Both the position numbers and the translations under genes were made by a program. Below, in pieces: positions 39,227 through 49,652 of a stretch of DNA of 64,000 bases; positions within the stretch are counted from its first letter, which is position 1; each line of letters begins with the position of its first letter. Origin of the DNA: Rhizopus arrhizus. Taxonomy: Eukaryota; Mucoromycota; Mucoromycetes; Mucorales; Rhizopodaceae. The stretch is from positions 1,426,001 to 1,490,000 of the forward strand of contig JAKZZE010000004.1 of the NCBI GenBank assembly GCA_024220505.1, given 5' to 3'. The notes under the pieces were generated by a model that saw only the letters and a list, made by a program, of their open reading frames with translations, did not search any database and had not been told where the DNA came from.

Positions 39227-42200
39227 TTAGTAGCCTAATCTTGACAAGAAGTCGGCACTTTCATTAACTCGGCCTGGCCGATACTTGATTTCGTACTCAT
39301 ATTCTGCTAATATGGTAATCCATCTTGCAATGATACCAGTAGGATTGGTTGTATTAAGTAAACCTTTTAGTGCTGAATGATCTGTAATGATGGTGAATTT
39401 TCGTCCAAGAAGATAAGGTCTAAATTGTTTGATAGCCCAAATTAAGGCTAAGCATTCTAACTTTAATACTCCATAATTGGTTTCACTTGACTTTAAGCTT
39501 CTGCTTGCGTATATTATAGGGTGCTCGTGACCATTGTCGTCTAACTGAGTTAAGATGCAACCAAGACCTAGTCTAGAAGCGTCTGTTACAAGTATAAAAT
39601 CCTTGTTGAAATCTGGCCTTGCTAAAACTGGTGCGTGTGTCAATAATTTTTTCAGGGATTCAAAAGATTCAGTTGTCTTGCTAGTCCAGGGGATTCTTTT
39701 TGTCGTCTTGGTTTGATCATGTAGTGGGCGTGCTATTGCAGCAAAATTTTTTATAAATCTACGGTAATATGAGGCCAAACCTAGGAATCCTCTAATTTGG
39801 GTGAGCGTTTTGGGGACAGGATAATTTTGTATCTTTTCTATCTTGCTTGGGTCGGTTTGAATTCCTTCTTTTGTTACAATATATCCAAGGAACTTCAGAT
39901 GATCTTTAAAGAAAAAGCACTTTTCTGGGTTGAGCTTTAGGTTTCCCATTTTGATACAATTGAAAACTTGTTCTAAGTGAATTAAGTGTTCTTGACAGTT
40001 ATTTGAATAGACATTTAGATCATCGATATATGCTACCAAACATTTGTTGATTAATGGTCTGAAGCAGAGATCAATGAGACGTTGGAACGTTGCGGGTGAA
40101 TTTACTAATCCCATAGGCAATGTGTTGTAATGATATACTCCGTATTTTGTGGTGAAAGCTGTTAATTCCTTGCTACTCTCTTCCAAGGGTACTTGATGAA
40201 AACCAGCTCTCATGTCAAGAGCGGAAAATACTTTAGCTTTTCCCAAAGTGTCTAATAAATCGTCGATTCTTGGCAAAGGGTATGAATCTTTCTTTGTTAC
40301 AGCGTTTAACTTGCGATAATCAATTACCATACGGTATTCACCGTTTTTCTTTTTAACAAGTATTACCGGAGCAGCCCAAGGACTGTTTGATGGTGCAATT
40401 ACACCTAACTTGCAGTATTTATCCAATTCCTTTTGTAAATAGTCAGATTCTATAGGACTAAGTCGATAGGGTCTATGACTAATAGGCTGAGTATTCTCTT
40501 CTATGATAATTTTGTGCTTCAAAATTGATGTGTAGCCAATGGTATTATTATCCCAATCAAATATTTCCTTGAATCTATATAGCAATTTTCGTAGTTTCTG
40601 ATTCATTTCTTTTGATATATCTCCAACTTCCACTTTTGCATATGAATCTTTGTCTATCATTTCTTCTTTATCACTTTCGGTTTCTGAGTTCTGATTATAC
40701 TCCATAGTATATAAATCTGCTTCTTTGTTAAGTTGATACGCTTGTATGACTTCCTCATCTTGTAAATCAATTTTCTCAAGCTTTCCTATCTTTTCAAACG
40801 ACTTTAGGTGGATGTTTTTCTTTGATCGGTTGTATAGATGTATTTCGATGCTCTTGTTGTTTAATACTATAGTGGCATTTAAGTCGAAATATCCCATTGC
40901 TTGAATAATGTCAGGGTTGGTTAGTTCAAAACTATAAGTGACTGACTTTAACTGTCCAGGTGGTTTTTTAAGCTGAAATGTGCTTGACGTATAGGCTTTT
41001 AAGATCATCCCTTCTTTTGGAGCACGAATGATTTGATCATTGTTATTTGTTATTATCTCAATTTCTTGGTCAGATTCTTTTTCCAATACTAATAATGATT
41101 GATCATTGTCTTCTTCTTGATGTTCTTTGTCGGATAGTTCATCTTCAGCACTGTAAATATCTTCATCACTATGTTCTATTGATTCATCCTCCGTACTGTA
41201 TTCCTCTTCAGTGCTTTCATCGGCTTCTTCTTCAAAATGGACATGTTTTGAATTTGAATTAGTTTGACTGACTGGATTTTTGTATGTTTGCGTATAAGTC
41301 GTAATTTTTGGTATTTTTTCTTGCTTGCGTAAGAAGGTAATAGGCAATTCGGCTTTTTGGTTCTTGTATGTTACTTTTAAGGATTCACTATTAAAATCAA
41401 TCTTCGCTTTAGCTCTAATTAACCAATTGTTTCCAAGGATGAAGTGAGTGGGACATGAAGGTAATACTTCTACTGTACAAGGTATAATCATATTTTCTTT
41501 TACTTCCACAGGTACATCATAGATAACTCCTAATCCTGCTTGTTTTGTTCCATTTCCCATAGTAAATATAGTTTCGGAGGCAGCGTCTATAGAGAGTCCT
41601 AATTTATCAGCTAAAGCTTTCGACATACAAGTCTTTGCTGCTCCACAGTCGATTAACGTTCTAATCCTATGGTCTCCAATGGTAGTTTTTGAATATACAG
41701 CGGTGGTATTAAATTCATCGTCTTCAATTATTGCAACCGTTTGTTGAGAATCTTGATTTTTAGTAGCAGTTCTTCTAGTTCTACAAACACCAGCTAACTG
41801 TCTGCGGTATTTAGGGACATCATTGATTAGGTCTCTAAATGTTGCGTTGGTAGGTCGGTCTAATATATCCGTAGCGATATCGTAGGATGGAATTGGTTGT
41901 GTTCTTTTAGGCTGTTTCTTTTTGATAGGCTCAATAGGTAAATCAGTTTCCATTTCTATATCTTGATTTGTATGTGTTTGATTGTTATTTGAAGGTTTGA
42001 TTTCTTCCAAATGACTTCTAGTAGTAACGCGTTTGGTAACAACTGTTGGTTTGGCTGTTTTCTTTTGAGCTGTGGTACGTGTTTTAGTATAAGGAACAGC
42101 TCTGGTGACTTCGGGTGGTTTATCAGGTCTGATGGCAGTATACAATTCTTTCTCGTTTCTATTTTCATTTTCTGTTAGGATGGCATTTAAATGTTGTGTT

Positions 42201-42301
42201 TGTTTTTGTGATTGTTGTTTGGTTTCGTTAATGGATTTTGTTTGATTTTGGGTATTCGATTGACCATTGCTTTCGTTATTAAAAACAATCGACCCATCTA
42301 G
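39227..42301 (-). CDS. PR-RT-RNase H polyprotein of Ty3-C2 (1024 codons)
   Basis: Starts by -1 frameshift at 42301. Protease has TLIDCGAAKTCMSKALAD; the usual DSG/DTG is DCG here and in C3, a rare form of the active-site triplet. An acidic linker is followed by RT: LDMRAGFHQVPL, GLVNSPATFQR, YIDD. RNase H: LVTDASRLGLGCILTQ. Ends SADFLSRLGY at 39227. Fully open. Confidence 0.92.
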   Translation of the reverse strand, partial: LDGSIVFNNESNGQSNTQNQTKSINETKQQSQKQTQHLNAILTENENRNEKELYTAIRPDKPPEVTRAVPYTKTRTTAQKKTAKPTVVTKRVTTRSHLEEIKPSNNNQTHTNQDIEMETDLPIEPIKKKQPKRTQPIPSYDIATDILDRPTNATFRDLINDVPKYRRQLAGVCRTRRTATKNQDSQQTVAIIEDDEFNTTAVYSKTTIGDHRIRTLIDCGAAKTCMSKALADKLGLSIDAASETIFTMGNGTKQAGLGVIYDVPVEVKENMIIPCTVEVLPSCPTHFILGNNWLIRAKAKIDFNSESLKVTYKNQKAELPITFLRKQEKIPKITTYTQTYKNPVSQTNSNSKHVHFEEEADESTEEEYSTEDESIEHSDEDIYSAEDELSDKEHQEEDNDQSLLVLEKESDQEIEIITNNNDQIIRAPKEGMILKAYTSSTFQLKKPPGQLKSVTYSFELTNPDIIQAMGYFDLNATIVLNNKSIEIHLYNRSKKNIHLKSFEKIGKLEKIDLQDEEVIQAYQLNKEADLYTMEYNQNSETESDKEEMIDKDSYAKVEVGDISKEMNQKLRKLLYRFKEIFDWDNNTIGYTSILKHKIIIEENTQPISHRPYRLSPIESDYLQKELDKYCKLGVIAPSNSPWAAPVILVKKKNGEYRMVIDYRKLNAVTKKDSYPLPRIDDLLDTLGKAKVFSALDMRAGFHQVPLEESSKELTAFTTKYGVYHYNTLPMGLVNSPATFQRLIDLCFRPLINKCLVAYIDDLNVYSNNCQEHLIHLEQVFNCIKMGNLKLNPEKCFFFKDHLKFLGYIVTKEGIQTDPSKIEKIQNYPVPKTLTQIRGFLGLASYYRRFIKNFAAIARPLHDQTKTTKRIPWTSKTTESFESLKKLLTHAPVLARPDFNKDFILVTDASRLGLGCILTQLDDNGHEHPIIYASRSLKSSETNYGVLKLECLALIWAIKQFRPYLLGRKFTIITDHSALKGLLNTTNPTGIIARWITILAEYEYEIKYRPGRVNESADFLSRLGY

Positions 42302-42307
42302 TTTTTT
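42256..42307 (-). promoter_or_regulatory. -1 ribosomal frameshift site of Ty3-C2
   Basis: Heptamer A AAA AAC (42307-42301) immediately before gag stop TAG. After 8 nt, TCGATTG (42292-42286) pairs perfectly over 7 bp with CAATCGA (42262-42256). The C1 and C3 5' strand has G where C2 has A, giving a G-U in C3; the helix is kept. Confidence 0.9.
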
Positions 42308-43572
42308 GAAGGCTGATTTTGTTGAGGTTGTTGCAATGGAAGTTCATCATTTTGATTACTGTTGGGTTGATTACGATATCGGCTGTTGTAATTAGATCTT
42401 TCATATCCATTATTATAGTTATTTCTGAATCTATTATTGTGTCCATTATAGTTGTTATTTCCGTTGTAGTCGATGTTTCGATTATTGTTATAACCGTTAT
42501 TGCTATAATAGTTAGGGTTACTATTATTATTGTTGTTATATCTTTGATAATTGTCTTTAACGTTGGGATTGTAATTGTTGAAATTGTTATAGTTGTTGCG
42601 AGCATTGCGATTGTAAGGTCGATTATGTTGATCATATATATTCAATTCGTTGCGGATAGCTTGTTGAATCATATTAAGAATCTCTTGTTGATTATTAAGA
42701 TTAGTATGACCGTGATGATACCTAGTTGAATGATTCACATGATATTGGGTGTCATTAGGATAACCTACTACTTCCATTGTTGACAACCGATTAACTCCTG
42801 TTGTAACATTGGTATTGGTAGCTAGATTTCCTGATGATTTACCAAATATTTGAACATCACTGACTGGTAAAATCTGTGCAGGTCTTTCATCAATATCTAC
42901 AAGTTCAACATTATGATTATTTATGTTGTATCGACCAGCATGTGCATTATCGTTGTGATATATCAAGGCATTGTTAATGTTTCGAGGTATGAAGGGGTTG
43001 TCGACCATGGCAATCTTACGAGGTCTATTTGCGTTCCACCATCCTTCAGAATGTGTGAGCCAGTCTTTAAAGTTCTTGGAACTGCTTTGTATACAGAAAT
43101 TTTTTATTTCGTTTAGTAATCCAGCACGGAATCTGCTTTCTATCAATGCTTCATTATCAATATTGGCCAAATCGGCTGCTTCTCTTAATCTTGCAAGAAA
43201 TATTTGTGGATGCTCTTGTTCTCCTTGGAACATATCATTAAATTCCATTTCATAGCTTTGTATTAGTTCCGGGGTGATATAATGATTCTTGAGTGCCTCT
43301 ATTGCTTGGTCATACTTGATCTCTGGCTGTTCTTTTAAAATAACACGTTCAAAGTAGACTTTGGCAGCACGTCTTAGTTGTGATTTGAGAATGGCTATTT
43401 TTCTTGATTCTCCCTGCGTATTGTTAACTGCAAGGTAGGAGTCTAGGATTTCTTGAAAATGACGGAAATCTTCTCCTTCATATCCGTAAAATTCGATGAG
43501 TCTTGGTCTATAACCTTGTATTACGCTTTGGTTGCTGACTGAAGCCAACACGTTAGGTCCTGTAGTTGTCAT
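42298..43572 (-). CDS. Gag of Ty3-C2 (424 aa)
   Basis: Retrotransposon Gag: IEFYGYEGEDFRHFQEILDS, EHPQIFLARLREAADLANID, FRAGLLNEIKNFCIQSSSK, VDNPFIPRN. The C-terminal 100 residues are an Asn/Tyr/Arg-rich tail without a CCHC knuckle. Ends QPSKN at the slippery site. ATG 43572 lies 124 bp inside the 5' LTR end, with PBS between. Intact; would be the main product, with about one in many ribosomes shifting into pol. Confidence 0.92.
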   Translation of the reverse strand: MTTTGPNVLASVSNQSVIQGYRPRLIEFYGYEGEDFRHFQEILDSYLAVNNTQGESRKIAILKSQLRRAAKVYFERVILKEQPEIKYDQAIEALKNHYITPELIQSYEMEFNDMFQGEQEHPQIFLARLREAADLANIDNEALIESRFRAGLLNEIKNFCIQSSSKNFKDWLTHSEGWWNANRPRKIAMVDNPFIPRNINNALIYHNDNAHAGRYNINNHNVELVDIDERPAQILPVSDVQIFGKSSGNLATNTNVTTGVNRLSTMEVVGYPNDTQYHVNHSTRYHHGHTNLNNQQEILNMIQQAIRNELNIYDQHNRPYNRNARNNYNNFNNYNPNVKDNYQRYNNNNNSNPNYYSNNGYNNNRNIDYNGNNNYNGHNNRFRNNYNNGYERSNYNSRYRNQPNSNQNDELPLQQPQQNQPSKN

Positions 43573-43679
43573 TGCTGCTAATAAGTGTTTTGAGATTGTT
43601 GGTTCGATTTTGAGTAATTTTTTTTTTGAATAAGTCTGTTGATTTCTTGATAGATTTTAAGTAGTTTTCAATTTTGATC

Positions 43680-43696
43680 CCTCGTAGTGACCACCA
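43680..43696 (-). promoter_or_regulatory. Primer-binding site of Ty3-C2
   Basis: Sense TGGTGGTCACTACGAGGG two bases after the LTR end at 43699; same as C1 and C3. Confidence 0.88.
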
Positions 43697-43698
43697 AA

Positions 43699-44084
43699 TG
43701 TGAGATTGGATTTTATAAGGTTTTTATAGTGTTAAATAGGTTTGATTTAAGAGAGTCTTGATATAATATCAAAGGTTTAGGTAGGATTTGATTCCAAAAA
43801 GAGTAATGATTTGAATTTAAGTTCGCTTGTAATAAGTGACCACCAGATCTTGTTAAGTAGATCAAACTGTTGTGAATAAAATAAAGTAAAAAGATAAAAA
43901 AAAAGGGATTACAATGAAGTGTATTTGCTTCAAGGGACTTCTTGTTCTTGATATTAGATAAAATAAAAGAAAAACAAAAGAGATTTACTTTGTATGATAT
44001 TTATTAAAATAATCAAAAAGTAAAGTAAATAAGTGAAGTAAAACAAAAGTTAAAAGTGAAGTAAGTAAGTAAGTCAAGAGTAAG
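43699..44084 (-). repeat. 5' LTR of Ty3-C2, proximal part
   Basis: Matches 36117-36503 almost base for base (TTTTT against TTTT near 43722 is one indel). Interrupted at GTAAG by C3; the remainder is at about 52703-52913. Confidence 0.9.
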
Positions 44085-44634
44085 TGTAAATTTTTCTTTT
44101 TTATGTATATAGCTTGTTTGCGGGTTTACTTTTGTAAGTAAATAAGTATTGTCGGTAGTGACCACCAGATCTTGTTAAGTAGATCAAACTTGTTAAAATA
44201 GGCTAACCTCTTGAGGTTTAGGAATAGGTTTACAATGAAGTTGATTTAGCTTCAAGGGACTTCAGTATTTTGAATAGAACACAGACCAAAGGGTTTCTTT
44301 TGAACGCTTGATGGTTTTATTGGTTTATAAAATAAAGAAAAGATAAAAAGAATATAATATTCTGTAATAAAGAAAAGTGAAGTGAAGTGAAGTGAAGTGA
44401 AGTGAAGTGAAGTGAAGTGAAGTGAAGTGAAGTGAAGTGAAGTGAAGTGAAGTGAAGTGAAAATAGGGATAAGATATGAGGGTATTTATATGTTTTTGGA
44501 TTTTATGATTTTGTGTTGTTTTTGGTTTTCAAGCAAAAGAGTTGATACTCCGTTTTCAAATAGATTGTTACGCAGAAGTTCATTTTCTAACTGGCGTGGT
44601 ACAAGACAAAATATTTACTGTTTGTCTTCTTTCA
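44085..44634 (-). repeat. 3' LTR of Ty3-C3 with (GTGAA)17
   Basis: TGTAAATTTT...TCTTTCA on the plus strand. GTGACCACCAGATCTTG with GATCT...AGATC near 44158; ACAATGAAG...CTTCAAGGGACTT near 44232; a run of 17 AGTGA units at 44376-44460; TATTTATATG near 44482. The 5' LTR has 10 plus one variant unit. Confidence 0.93.
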
Positions 44635-45483
44635 GATCCTCCGGGTGGGGAAAAGTTCGTCCTCGAACGCTTGATTGCTTCTGAATTTGCGGGTCCAGTA
44701 GTCTCCTTCTTTGATTCTTCTCATAATGTTCGGATTTATTCGTCCATTTGGTATGAGTGATTTTAGTTGATTATATTTTGAGGTTAGGTATCTTTGGATA
44801 CTTCCTGGTTCTTGTGTGGGCTTTTCAAATTTTAAATGACTCCATTCGTTTACTTCTTCTGCAAATTGCTTCATCAATTGTTCTTTTTGTCGGGCAAGTT
44901 TTCTTTCTTGATCAAGAACACATTGGTAATCGAAAAAGGTGTTGGTAAATTTGATTTTATACATTTCAATTGCTTGTTTGGAACTATTAAAGTCCCAGTC
45001 CATTTCTAAGTATGCATCTAGGATGCTTTGATCGATAATATTACTTGAAGTTTGAGAGGATTTTATCATGGAGATGGGTGATATAGGCACCACATTGATA
45101 TCAGGGATGGGCTCATCTAGGATTGACAAGCGTTGGGCTTCAACTTGATCTTGGATTTTGTTGGCGCAGTCTACTGCATAATTCCATCTTGTATTAGCAC
45201 GATCTCCTTCAACCAGGTAAATTACGTCTTCATCATCTTCACATTCATTTTCTCGAAGAAAATCATCTATGCACACGATCAAGGAATTATAACCTTCGTT
45301 CTTGTATAGTTCTTTAAAATAATTTGTATGGATTTCATTTCGATAAGCATCCTTGGATGGAAAATCCTCTTCCTTTGGAGCATAAGAGCGCTTCCAGGTT
45401 ACGAACAGTATATCCGATACTCTTGACATATCAGAATTTGAGTCAGAAGCAAGAGAGAGACAGTTAAGAGCAGTAGAGTTCAT
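44632..45483 (-). CDS. ORF4 of Ty3-C3, unknown accessory protein (283 aa)
   Basis: Third member of the ORF4 family: SYAPKEEDFPSKDAYRNEI and LYKNEGYNSLIVCIDDFL near the N-terminus, charged helices (VLDQERKLARQKEQLMKQFA) in the middle, and VNEWSHLKFEKPTQEPGSIQ, then YLTSKYNQLKSLIPNGRI and RIKEGDYW at the C-terminus. ATG 45483 follows a short AAC/AAT repeat and a run of 14 A about 20-35 nt upstream (sense). It ends at the very border of the 3' LTR (stop 44632-44634). No transmembrane segment. Retention as an open frame in an element whose pol is dead fits a recent death, not separate selection. Confidence 0.78.
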   Translation of the reverse strand: MNSTALNCLSLASDSNSDMSRVSDILFVTWKRSYAPKEEDFPSKDAYRNEIHTNYFKELYKNEGYNSLIVCIDDFLRENECEDDEDVIYLVEGDRANTRWNYAVDCANKIQDQVEAQRLSILDEPIPDINVVPISPISMIKSSQTSSNIIDQSILDAYLEMDWDFNSSKQAIEMYKIKFTNTFFDYQCVLDQERKLARQKEQLMKQFAEEVNEWSHLKFEKPTQEPGSIQRYLTSKYNQLKSLIPNGRINPNIMRRIKEGDYWTRKFRSNQAFEDELFPTRRI

Positions 45484-45625
45484 TGTTGTTATTATTATTA
45501 TCTTTTTTTTTTTTTGATTTGATGAATTTTGAGAATAATTGATATTGATAGGATATATATATACAATTTTTTTTTTTGTGTTTCGTATTGTTTTCTTTTT
45601 TTTTTTTTTTCATAAGATGTTTAGT
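45484..45625. other. A-rich spacer between integrase and ORF4 in C3
   Basis: Plus-strand T runs at about 45502-45515, 45570-45578 and 45593-45611. In sense orientation they form A-tracts after the integrase stop and just before the ORF4 start. Confidence 0.7.
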
Positions 45626-46972
45626 TTACTGGAGGAGTTCATTTGTTTCATCATCCATAATGCTTGTAACGTTTCGCAAGTGGTCCGTTCTCCAACTAAT
45701 ATCAGGCATTGTGTATGACTTGAGACGGTTTCCATGGACTCTCCTAATCCGGGTATCTTGTACATCCATATGTTTGATATGGTAGGTGCCTTTTCCAAGT
45801 ATTTGGTGTATGATAAAAGGTCCTTCCCATTTATCCTGTAGTTTGCCTGACCAAGAGGTAGATAAATAGTCCTTATATAATAAAACTAATTCTCCAAGCT
45901 TGAATGGCGGCTTTAATTCTTTACGTTGATCCAAGATTTTGTTTTCAATTGCTTTGCGTTGTGCTGCTTGAGTTGTCTTTATTGCTGATGCGGCTTGTTC
46001 TCTGATACGATTAAGATTATGTATTTGATGAGAGGTTCGGTGATACAATGTAGCTTCAAATTTAGGTGATTTTCTATCATATAGATGATGTTTCATGTCA
46101 AAAGGTATCTTTGGCTCATATCCATATGTTAAGAAGAATGGACTTTGTTTGGTTGTAGCCTGTTTGATGGATCTGTAAGCGAATAATGCTGCTGGCAAGT
46201 ATAAATCCCAGTCCTTCTTTTCATCTTCTGATCGCCTTTGTAGTATTTGGCCTAAAGTTCGATTAAATCTTTCAATGAGACCATTGCTCTGAGGATTATA
46301 GGGGGTTGTAGTCTTGTGTATAATTGAATAATTTTGGCAAACTTTTCGTATCAAGTCGCTTAAAAAGGGTTTTCCATTATCTGATACTATAATTGTAGGG
46401 CATCCATGTCGACAGATAATTTCTTCATAGAGAAAGATGGCTATTTCTGATGCTGTCTGGAATCTCATTGGCTTGGCTTCTACGTATTTTGTCAAGTAGT
46501 CTATAGCTGCAATTATATATCTGTAACCAGATCTTGAGGTCTGTACATGTTTAACATCAAGGGCAATACGATCAAATGGTTTTGTTGATATGGGAACTGG
46601 ATACAGTTCTTCATTCAAGGATTTACTGCCGTACATCTGACATCTGTTACATTTTTGTACGTATTCTAATATTTGCTGATTCATTCCATCCCAATAGAAA
46701 CGAGATGCAATTTTGTGTAAGGTGTTATTATAGGCAAGGTGACCTCCAAGTGGATGTTGATGATAAGCTTCAATTATTTCCTGAGCTTCGTTCTTATTGA
46801 GAACTTTTCTAATAACGCCATTTGTTGTGTTGTATCTAAAGAGTACACCTTGAAAAATGGTATAATTCTTGGATTCTTTTTTGATGTATTTTTGCATTTT
46901 ATCTGATATTTGATCAGGCATCTTGAGCGTGAGCAAGTAATGTTTTAGTTGTTGAATTTTTTCTGTTTCCAT
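45626..46972 (-). CDS. Integrase of Ty3-C3, separate ORF (448 aa)
   Basis: Same layout and length as C1: METEKIQQLKHYLLTLKMPD start, HHCC finger (HQHPLGGH...CNRC), ALDVKHV, VSDNGKPF, GLIERF for DD35E, and DKWEGPFIIHQILGKGTYHI at the end. No chromodomain. ATG 46972 is the first in-frame AUG. Open and apparently functional although the upstream pol is not. Confidence 0.93.
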   Translation of the reverse strand: METEKIQQLKHYLLTLKMPDQISDKMQKYIKKESKNYTIFQGVLFRYNTTNGVIRKVLNKNEAQEIIEAYHQHPLGGHLAYNNTLHKIASRFYWDGMNQQILEYVQKCNRCQMYGSKSLNEELYPVPISTKPFDRIALDVKHVQTSRSGYRYIIAAIDYLTKYVEAKPMRFQTASEIAIFLYEEIICRHGCPTIIVSDNGKPFLSDLIRKVCQNYSIIHKTTTPYNPQSNGLIERFNRTLGQILQRRSEDEKKDWDLYLPAALFAYRSIKQATTKQSPFFLTYGYEPKIPFDMKHHLYDRKSPKFEATLYHRTSHQIHNLNRIREQAASAIKTTQAAQRKAIENKILDQRKELKPPFKLGELVLLYKDYLSTSWSGKLQDKWEGPFIIHQILGKGTYHIKHMDVQDTRIRRVHGNRLKSYTMPDISWRTDHLRNVTSIMDDETNELLQ

Positions 46973-47179
46973 ATTTAATTTCCGTTTCTGGGGGCACAGG
47001 GTTTGTAACTTCTGTTTTAGTGATACTAGATTTCTATTTCTGGGGGCACAATGATTGTGGAACTTGTTGTTTATTTATCTGGTGTATTGGTTTATTTCGA
47101 GTTGCTGCGGATTATTTGATATGATTGATGTTGTAATGTGATTTATGTTGTAATGTTTGGTTTGTGGTTTGTGGTTAAT

Positions 47180-47212
<33 letters not shown>

Positions 47213-47242
47213 TATTATTGTTATATATTTTTTTTTGTACGC
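46973..47242. other. Poly(A) spacer between RT-RNase H and integrase in C3
   Basis: Holds a T run of about 29 (47183-47211, plus strand) near the RNase H stop, and a repeated TTTCTGGGGGCACA (46984 and 47037). No coding frame. Equivalent to the spacer of C2. Confidence 0.72.
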
Positions 47243-49113
47243 TTAATATCCTAGCCTTGATAAGAAGTCAGCACTTTCATTGACTCTTCCAGGACGGTAT
47301 TTGATTTCAAATTCGTATTCTGATAATATTGTTATCCATCTTGCAATAATTCCTGTTGGGTTGCTTGTTTTAAGTAATCCATTTAGCGCAGAATGATCAG
47401 TGATAATAGTGAATTTTTGTCCTAGCAAATATGGTCTAAACTGTTTTACTGCCCATATTACGGCTAAACATTCTAGTTTGGTTGCAGCATAATTTGCTTC
47501 GTTTGTCTTGAGTGCTCTACTTGCAAATACAATTGGATGTTCATGTCTATTTTCGTCTAACTGTGTCAAGATACAGCCTAAACCAGCTTTTGATGCATCG
47601 GTTACGAGTAGAAAGGGTTTATTGAAATCGGGTCTTGCTAGAACAGGTGCAGTTGTCAGTAGTTGTTTTAATTTTTCAAATGAATCAGTGGTCTTTTGCG
47701 TCCATGGGATATTTTTAGAGGTTTTAGTTTGATCATGCAATGGACGTGCTATAGCGGCAAAGTTCTTAATGAATCTTCTGTAATATGAAGCTAGTCCCAA
47801 AAAGGCTCGAACTTGAGTAGTAGATTTGGGTATTGGATAATTAACAATTTTTTCAATTTTGCTTGGATCAGTTTGTATTCCATCTTTTGTTACCATGTAT
47901 CCCAAGAACTTCAGATGATCTTTGAAAAAGAAGCATTTCTCTGGGTTGAGTTTTAGGTTTGCAATTCGAATACATTGAAAAACTTGTTCTAGATGATTTA
48001 GATGCTGATGATGGTCAAGTGAATATACGTTGAGGTCGTCGATGTAAGCTACTAAGCATTTGTTGATAAGGGGGCGAAAACATAGATCAATTAATCTTTG
48101 AAATGTTGCAGGTGAATTTACTAATCCCATCGGTAATGTATTATAGTGATATGTGCCAAACTTAGTTGTAAAAGCTGTAAGTTCTTTACTATCTTGTTCC
48201 AAGGGAACTTGATGAAAACCTGCTCGCATATCTAGAGCTGAGAATATTTTGGCTTTTCCAAGTGTATCAAGTAAGTCATCAATACGAGGTAGAGGGTATG
48301 CATCTTTTTTGTTATGGCGTTCAGTTTTCTATAGTCAATCACCATACGATAATCACCATTTTTCTTCTTTACTAATATTACTGGAGCTGCCCAAGGACTA
48401 TTTGAGGGAGTTATGACACCAAGTTTACAATATTTATCTAACTCTTTTTGAAGATATTCTGCTTCTATAGGACTGATTCTGTATGGGCGATGGCTAATTG
48501 GATGAGCATTATTTTCGATGATTATTTTATGTTTTAATAATTCTGTATGACCAATTGTGTCGTTATCCCAATCAAAGATTTCTTTGTATTTCTTGAGTAA
48601 TCTTCTTAGTTTTACAATTGTTTTCTTATCAACTTCTCCAACTTCCAATTTGGAATATAAATGCATTTCTAGAGGCTCGGTTTTCTGCTGTATGTCCATA
48701 ACATTCAATTGTGGTCTTTTATCAAATACATAAGCTTTGACTATTGTATCTTTTGTTGTATTGAATTTTTCTAATATTCCTATTTTTTCGTCAGGTTTTA
48801 TAAATATATCTTTCTTAGATCGATTGTATATTCTGATTTCCACATTCCGTTTGTTGACTATAAAGTTGATGCATGTGTCAAAATATCCAAGTGCATATAA
48901 AAGTTTTGGATTTGTTGTCTCGAAATTGAAAAAAATATTTTTGTACTGGTTTCTTGGCTTATTGAGAGTTATTCTTTTGGATGAATTGGCTTGTATTCTT
49001 AATCCATCTGCTGAGGCTGCAATAATGTATCCATCATCTTTTTCAGTTACTGATACTTCTTCTGTTTTATTTTTTTCCAATACAAATAATGGAGTTTCTG
49101 GTGTTGTATAATG
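47243..49113 (-). pseudogene. RT-RNase H part of Ty3-C3 pol, 1-nt frameshift
   Basis: The segment from 49113 (TPETPLFVLEKNK) through the RT N-terminus (VILVKKKNGDYRMVIDYRKL) shifts frame near 48305, where one base is missing from a T run relative to C1 and C2. The rest (MRAGFHQVPLEQDSKELTAF, YIDD, LVTDASKAGLGCILTQ, SADFLSRLGY) is open to the stop at 47243. With the LTR insertion upstream this polyprotein cannot be made. Confidence 0.88.
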
Positions 49114-49118
49114 GTTAA

Positions 49119-49651
49119 TGTAATAAAATAAAAGGTAGAAACAAAGATCAAGAAACAGTTTGAGTACTTTTTGAGACTGATCTTTATTTCAGTTTAAGTT
49201 AAAGTAAAAATTATTCTAATTGAAGGCAGGTATTTATATCTTATTGAGTGAGTGGCTTGATATCTTCTATTGTAAGCGTTCTTCTAATATTTAGGTACTT
49301 TAACAAGTGTCATCTATAATTATGATTATGAAAACTTTTCATTTGTTCTTTTGTATGTCTGTCATAGATTATCTTTTATTCTGGGAATTCCTCACTGATT
49401 TGAATAAGGTTATTTTACGCGTTATTTCAATTATGTGAAAGATTAGCAATATTCCTGATATTGGATTGGATCTTGTTATTTTAGTTGATACTTCTTCTTA
49501 TCAAAGAACTCTCATTAATACAAAACATATTCTAAAAGAACATGTTTAATTGGAACTGATTGTATGATCTTATTTAAATAAACTTATATTTTATTTTATT
49601 TAATTATGATCTTGTATTAAGACTTATATTTATGAATGTCAACTACGATCA
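49119..49651. repeat. Solo LTR of a further family (LTR-D) inside C3 pol
   Basis: 533-bp insertion in the acidic linker between protease and RT, with TG...CA ends (TGTAATAAAA...TACGATCA) and flanks GTTAA (49114-49118) / GTTAC (49652-49656), a near-perfect duplication. It lacks the GTGACCACCAGATCT block and does not match LTRs A, B or C. A TTTATTTCAG and GTATTTATATC near 49186-49238 suggest minus-strand orientation. Confidence 0.7.
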
Positions 49652-49652
49652 G

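Noticed and set aside
42279..42729. Open frames of 118 and 136 codons (Ile/Thr- or Val/Ile-rich) across the end of C2 gag
   Set aside because: They are other-frame readings of the Asn-rich (AAY-repeat) gag tail, as are those at 25141-25402 in C1.
44376..44460. CRISPR-like or regulatory direct repeats at the GTGAA array
   Set aside because: It is a simple 5-bp microsatellite without spacers, inside an LTR.
19519..45483. ORF4 as an envelope-like gene
   Set aside because: Position after integrase suggests env, but none of the three proteins has a signal peptide, membrane-spanning segment or furin-like site; they look soluble and helical.
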